8,209 nt of DNA from Desulfobacterales bacterium (GTDB lineage: Bacteria > Desulfobacterota > Desulfobacteria > Desulfobacterales > 4be13). How positions within the stretch are numbered: the first letter of the stretch is position 1; the number at the start of each line of letters is the position of its first letter. The notes under the pieces are model-generated. The model was given only the letters and a program-made list of their open reading frames with translations. It was not told where the DNA came from and did no database searches. The translations under genes were made by a program, and so were the position numbers. This document shows positions 5,233-8,209 of this stretch, piece after piece. Location of the stretch: positions 1 to 8,209 of the forward strand of contig JAOZRQ010000308.1 in the NCBI GenBank assembly GCA_029940115.1, in the 5' to 3' direction.

Positions 5233-5422
5233 GTACTTGGCCATATGTTTTCAGGTGTCTGCATATGAGGAACAGCTTTTCCGTTGTGAACCGCGGATGA
5301 ACGCAGATGAACGCGGACGGCCTGTCTGCCGCGGACTCATCCGCGTTCATCCGTGTCCATCCGCGGTTTGTGGAAGCTGTCTTCCCAGAAAAAAACCCGG
5401 AAAACTTTTGGCCGGGTACTTA
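5230..5422. mobile_element. Foldback (MITE-like) element with CCGCGGATGAACGCGGAT core
   Basis: The outer arms TAAGTACTTGGCC (5230-5242) and GGCCGGGTACTTA (5410-5422) are inverted at 11 of 13 positions. The inner arms 5289-5317 and 5340-5368 (29 nt each, about 3 mismatches) form a long stem built of AACCGCGGATGAACGC-type sequence. No transposase and no clear target duplication are present. The core matches the stem inside the element at 6743-6942. Confidence 0.65.
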
Positions 5423-5568
5423 AGAGAAAAAAGGCGATCTTCAGCTGACACTTTGCCCGGCAGACAATGTTAAAGATGCAAGCATCAGTTCGTAGGCACA
5501 AAAACAACTTGCCTTACATCAGGTGCTGGGTTATAAGCAGATCAAAATCAATCAGACGGAGTTGAAAA
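5233..5568. other. phaR-phaE intergenic region
   Basis: Most of the 336 bp is the foldback element ending near 5422. The rest (5423-5568) has no gene. It includes a small GATGC-AA-GCATC palindrome (about 5475-5486) and leads to the phaE ribosome site GGAG (5558-5561). No strong promoter was recognised. Confidence 0.55.
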
Positions 5569-6462
5569 ATGGACCAGAGTCAAGGAGATCTTACGGCTTT
5601 GTTTGCCGAGTGGACAAAATCGGCGACAGATTTCTGGGGAAACATGTTGAAAACCGAGGGCGGGATGTTCGGACCTTTCCCCGGGGCCACTGAAAAAAAC
5701 CAGGCAGGCCCGACATATCAGGCGCAGAAGACGTGGGAGACCGGTGCCAAGATTTTCCAGTCCCTGATGTCAACGCTCAATGAGCCAGAAAACCTGAACG
5801 CCATGATGAGGGGGATGGATTCGCTTCCCGAATTTGTCATGAAGATGACCCAGCAGTCATGGGACGGGTATTTGAACCTGCAAAAGCGCTGGGCCGACCA
5901 AGCGGTGAGGATGGGCAAGCACACCGAGGCCTACAAGTTTGAAGGCATTGACCAGAATGTCTTCAAGGCGTGGAATGAAATTTATGAAAAAGAGTTCCGG
6001 AAGTTCCTGAATGTCCCCCAATTGGGCCTGAACCGGTTTCAGCAGGAACGGGTCAACCGGTTTGTTGACAGATTCAACATCTTCCAAGCCGCGTTGAGCG
6101 AATTTCTTTACATGTTCTACATCCCCATCGAAAAATCAAGCGTCGTCATGCAGGAAAAGGTGGAGGAACTGGCCGAGAAGGGGGAAATCCACGGCAATTT
6201 CAAGGATTATTACAACATGTGGATCCGAATCTTGGAAGGCCATTACATGACACTGCTCAAATCTCCGGAATATACGCAGGTCATGGACAACACCATTGAC
6301 GCGCTGGTGCAGTACAGATCGGCCAAGGAAGAGCTCTTGTATGACATGCTTGCTGACCTCCCCGTTCCCACCAACAGGGACATGGATGAGCTTTACAAGG
6401 ATTTTTATCTGTTGAAGAAAAAGGTTAAGGCGCTTTCCAAGAAGGTGGAGGGAAGATCTTAG
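5569..6462 (+). CDS. phaE: Class III PHA synthase subunit PhaE
   Basis: A 297-aa protein, usual in size for PhaE (roughly 300-370 aa). PhaE has no catalytic residues; it binds PhaC and is needed for full activity of the class III synthase at the granule. Seen in the sequence: an N-terminal ALFAEWTKSATDFWGNML segment (about 10-27), a long helical middle, the family block RKFLNVPQLGLNRFQQE (144-160), FQAALSEF (172-179), and the C-terminal LPVPTNRDMDELYKDFYLLKKKVKALSKK stretch (about 264-292), which ends in a basic helix. GGAG (5558-5561) is 7 nt before the ATG. It lies downstream of phaR and upstream of the class III phaC on the same strand, but with a 543-bp gap full of repeats before phaC rather than the usual tight coupling. 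Confidence 0.92.
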   Translation: MDQSQGDLTALFAEWTKSATDFWGNMLKTEGGMFGPFPGATEKNQAGPTYQAQKTWETGAKIFQSLMSTLNEPENLNAMMRGMDSLPEFVMKMTQQSWDGYLNLQKRWADQAVRMGKHTEAYKFEGIDQNVFKAWNEIYEKEFRKFLNVPQLGLNRFQQERVNRFVDRFNIFQAALSEFLYMFYIPIEKSSVVMQEKVEELAEKGEIHGNFKDYYNMWIRILEGHYMTLLKSPEYTQVMDNTIDALVQYRSAKEELLYDMLADLPVPTNRDMDELYKDFYLLKKKVKALSKKVEGRS

Positions 6463-6477
6463 GAAATTCGGGAATTC

Positions 6478-6492
6478 AGGAATCTGATTCCT
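6478..6492. repeat. Short palindrome after phaE
   Basis: AGGAATC-T-GATTCCT begins 15 bp after the phaE stop. It could form a small hairpin, but there is no following T run, so I do not call it a terminator. Confidence 0.5.
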
Positions 6493-6571
6493 TGCGATGC
6501 CAATCATGGCGGTCAGATTTTCTGGCTCACCGTCGAGTCATTCCTGCAAGCCACCATGGCCAAATGGTCAT

Positions 6572-6621
6572 ATTCCCTTGCTCCTGCCCCGACACGGGGC
6601 ATGGGCAAGTGAAGCGGGAAT
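6572..6621. repeat. GC-rich foldback, cousin of the phaR hairpin
   Basis: The inner arms CTTGCTCCTGCCCC (6577-6590) and GGGGCATGGGCAAG (6596-6609) match at 12 of 14 positions around a 5-nt loop, with ATTCCC/GGGAAT at the outer ends (6572-6577 and 6616-6621). Like 4718-4754 it is made of TGCCC/GGGCA blocks. Confidence 0.7.
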
Positions 6622-6708
6622 CTGCTGTGAGAATGATAGTGGAACCAAAAGTTGCAGGATGGACGGGCAACCATGACATCCCCGTCAAACCTTCAGAAGT
6701 GGGGAAGT

Positions 6709-6736
6709 TTCATCCTTCATCCTTCAGCTTTCATCC
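6709..6736. repeat. 7-bp tandem repeat TTCATCC
   Basis: Four heptamers: TTCATCC, TTCATCC, TTCAGCT, TTCATCC. They end exactly at the left flank of the MITE-like element. The period and style match the TTCACGC array at 1034-1103. Confidence 0.85.
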
Positions 6737-6742
6737 TTAATA

Positions 6743-6942
6743 CTCAAAAACGACACCTTGCAACGATGGGGCAGGTTTTGTCTGCGTCCATCTGCGGTCT
6801 CACATGATCGGCAAACCGCGGATGGACGCGGATGAGCCTCTGATGCCGCAGGGCCGGTTCCCGACTTTTCTGCCGGCACAGGAATTTCCGCACCGGGGCA
6901 TTGACAGTCGGAGGTTTGCAGGGAGAAGGTGTCACTTTTGAG
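6743..6942. mobile_element. 200-bp MITE-like element with terminal inverted repeats
   Basis: The 17-bp ends CTCAAAAACGACACCTT (6743-6759) and AAGGTGTCACTTTTGAG (6926-6942) are inverted repeats at 15 of 17 positions. Both are flanked directly by TTAATA (6737-6742 and 6943-6948), a likely 6-bp target duplication. Inside, arms 6781-6798 and 6815-6832 form a stem of ACCGCGGATGGACGCGGA type. There is no coding capacity, so mobilisation in trans would be needed. Confidence 0.75.
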
Positions 6943-6954
6943 TTAATATATAGG

Positions 6955-6963
6955 GCATTGCAT
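6955..6963. promoter_or_regulatory. Possible PhaR-type site before class III phaC
   Basis: GCATTGCAT is the exact reverse complement of ATGCAATGC at 4108-4116 in repeat copy 1. It lies 43 bp before the phaC start. A 9-bp match could be chance; the common position near PHA genes is the only support. Confidence 0.3.
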
Positions 6964-7005
6964 TTCTCAATTCCTGAATCCTACAATATCATAAGGAGTT
7001 AAGGT

Positions 7006-8209
7006 ATGAGTCAGCCGAAAATCGCTGTGGACCTTATCTTGGAAAAGTTGGCTGAGAGTACGGAAAAGGCGAAATCCCGCGTCCACAAGGCGTCGGAAGT
7101 TCTGCTGAGTCCGCTGGAGACGGAACTCTCAACCACTCCCTACGAGGTGGTCCATGAGGAGGACAGGGTCAAGCTGAAATATTACAAGCCCGCGGAAGTG
7201 AGGCAGAAATACCCGCTTCTCGTGGTCTATGCGCTGATCAACCGGGAGACCATGCTCGACCTTCAGCCGGGAAGAAGCGTGGTTCAGACGTTTCTGGACA
7301 ACGGCATCGAGGTTTACCTCGTCGACTGGGGGTATCCGACCCGCAAGGACCAGTATCTGACCATTGACGACCATGTGAACGGTTACATGGACAACATCGT
7401 TGATTTCATAAGGGACAGAACCCATCTCCCCCATATCAATCTGATGGGAATCTGCATGGGCGGGGCATTCTCTGTGATGTATGCGGCCCTCCATCCTGAA
7501 AAGATCAGGAACCTTGTGACAACGGTGACACCCACCAATTTTGACACGGACAAGGGGCTGCTCCACATATGGATGAAGCAGACCGACGCGTATCTCATGG
7601 GGAGTTCATATGGCAACATGTCCGGTGACCTGATGAATCTGGGATTCCTGTTGCTGAATCCGGCGCGCCTGATCCTTGACAAGTATGTCGGCTTTTTTGA
7701 GAACATGGACAACAAGACGTTTGTGGAAAACTTCATCCGAATGGAAAGGTGGATTTTTGACAGTCCGGATATCCCGGCCGCGACCTTCCGCCAGTTCATC
7801 ACAGACTGCTACAAGAAGAACCTTCTCATTCAGAGCAAGCTGGAACTGGATGGAAAACGGGTGGATCTGAAAAGGATCACCATGCCGCTGCTGAATTTTT
7901 ACGGCCAGTATGACCATCTGGTGCCCCCCGAGGCATGTGAACGTCTGACTCAGGAGGTGGGCAGCACGGACAAGACGGACATCTGCATGAAGACCGGGCA
8001 TATCGGGATCTATGTCAGTTCCAAATGCCAGAGGGAGTTCGCCCCCAAGATCTCGAAGTGGCTCAAGGAGAGGGAGGGTGACGCAAAAGCGGATCCTCCT
8101 GACAAGGCGTCGTTGGAGGGCACGTCTGCTTCAGCGGAAGCAGGGGAAGAGGTCAAGCCTGCACCCGCTGAGACCGGGTCCTCACCTGCTGAGGCCGAGT
8201 CCTCACCTG
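7006..8209 (+). CDS. phaC: Class III PHA synthase catalytic subunit PhaC, 3' end beyond right edge
   Basis: Open from the ATG at 7006 (AAGGAG at 6993-6998, 7 nt upstream) to the window edge, 401 codons. It polymerises (R)-3-hydroxyacyl-CoA together with PhaE. The alpha/beta hydrolase core shows YPLLVVYALINRETMLDLQPG (about 66-86), YLVDWGYP (about 105-112) and the box GICMGG with Cys150. YGQYDHLVPPEA gives Asp303 and TGHIG gives His332. These are within one residue of the established Allochromatium vinosum triad (Cys149, Asp302, His331), which makes the class secure. The catalytic domain ends near residue 357, the normal class III length. Beyond it is an unusual Ala/Pro/Glu/Ser-rich tail of at least 44 residues with a 7-residue repeat. 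The same strand order phaR-phaE-phaC suggests joint control, though the 543-bp gap before it leaves room for a separate promoter. Confidence 0.95.
   Translation, partial: MSQPKIAVDLILEKLAESTEKAKSRVHKASEVLLSPLETELSTTPYEVVHEEDRVKLKYYKPAEVRQKYPLLVVYALINRETMLDLQPGRSVVQTFLDNGIEVYLVDWGYPTRKDQYLTIDDHVNGYMDNIVDFIRDRTHLPHINLMGICMGGAFSVMYAALHPEKIRNLVTTVTPTNFDTDKGLLHIWMKQTDAYLMGSSYGNMSGDLMNLGFLLLNPARLILDKYVGFFENMDNKTFVENFIRMERWIFDSPDIPAATFRQFITDCYKKNLLIQSKLELDGKRVDLKRITMPLLNFYGQYDHLVPPEACERLTQEVGSTDKTDICMKTGHIGIYVSSKCQREFAPKISKWLKEREGDAKADPPDKASLEGTSASAEAGEEVKPAPAETGSSPAEAESSP
8167..8208 (+). repeat. 21-bp tandem repeat in the PhaC tail
   Basis: Two in-frame units (8167-8187 and 8188-8208) differ at 2 of 21 bases and encode AETGSSP and AEAESSP. 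A further unit may start at the last base of the window. Confidence 0.8.

Larger units (their letters stand above)
6463..7005. other. phaE-phaC spacer packed with repeats
   Basis: No gene is supported in these 543 bp. From left to right: the short AGGAATC palindrome, a GC-rich foldback at 6572-6621, 7-bp TTCATCC repeats at 6709-6736, the 200-bp MITE-like element at 6743-6942, a GCATTGCAT motif (6955-6963), and the phaC ribosome site. The AT-rich TTAATATA at 6943-6950 could contribute to a promoter, but no -35 partner is clear. Confidence 0.65.

Noticed and set aside
5395..5417. Terminator hairpin ACCCGG/CCGGGT after phaR
   Set aside because: The stem is only 6 bp with an 11-nt loop and no T run; it is better explained as part of the foldback element's end.
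7129..8001. Minus-strand open frames opposite class III phaC
   Set aside because: They are shadows of a strongly supported gene with conserved Cys150, Asp303 and His332.

Overview
This window is a polyhydroxyalkanoate (PHA, carbon-storage polyester) locus. It carries two different PHA synthase genes, a synthase partner subunit (PhaE), several small granule-coating phasin-like proteins, and a PHB/PHA-accumulation regulator (PhaR). Class III synthase (PhaC plus PhaE), roughly 50% GC, strong Shine-Dalgarno sites and intergenic DNA full of palindromes and short tandem repeats would fit a Desulfobacterota (Desulfobacterales-like) genome. That assignment is inference from style and gene content; no rRNA or other taxonomic marker is present.

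Layout. Two divergent blocks face away from a regulatory centre at about 3.92-4.77 kb. Leftward (minus strand) from that centre: an 86-aa phasin (3918-3658), a 91-aa phasin (3475-3200), a divergent PhaC-like synthase (true start 2669, stop 1098), a 196-aa coiled-coil PhaE/phasin-like protein (982-392), and a chimeric phasin whose start overlaps the end of the previous gene and which runs off the left edge (429 to <1). Rightward (plus strand): phaR (4771-5232), phaE (5569-6462) and a class III phaC (7006 to >8209, cut by the right edge).

The centre holds a direct tandem repeat of about 230 bp (two full copies and a partial third). Each copy carries a leftward sigma70-type promoter (TTGACA, 16 bp, TATnnT) with a TGCA-N-TGCA palindrome just upstream. 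This looks like a triplicated promoter for the phasin block and a plausible PhaR target. Similar TGCAATG cores lie upstream of phaR and of the class III phaC.

The remaining intergenic DNA is dominated by mobile or repetitive small elements. There is a 200-bp MITE-like element with 17-bp terminal inverted repeats and a 6-bp flanking direct repeat (6743-6942), and a related foldback element overlapping the phaR stop (5230-5422). There are also GC-rich hairpins, 7-bp tandem repeats, and AACCCGGTTT-type near-palindromes between the leftward genes. The left edge records a tandem duplication of the coiled-coil/phasin junction with a frame switch and three 45-bp repeats.

How the genes fit together (inference from family knowledge): PhaE and the class III PhaC form the polymerising complex. 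The second synthase may add a different substrate range or act with its neighbouring PhaE-like protein. Phasins coat the granules, and PhaR couples phasin and synthase expression to the amount of polymer.
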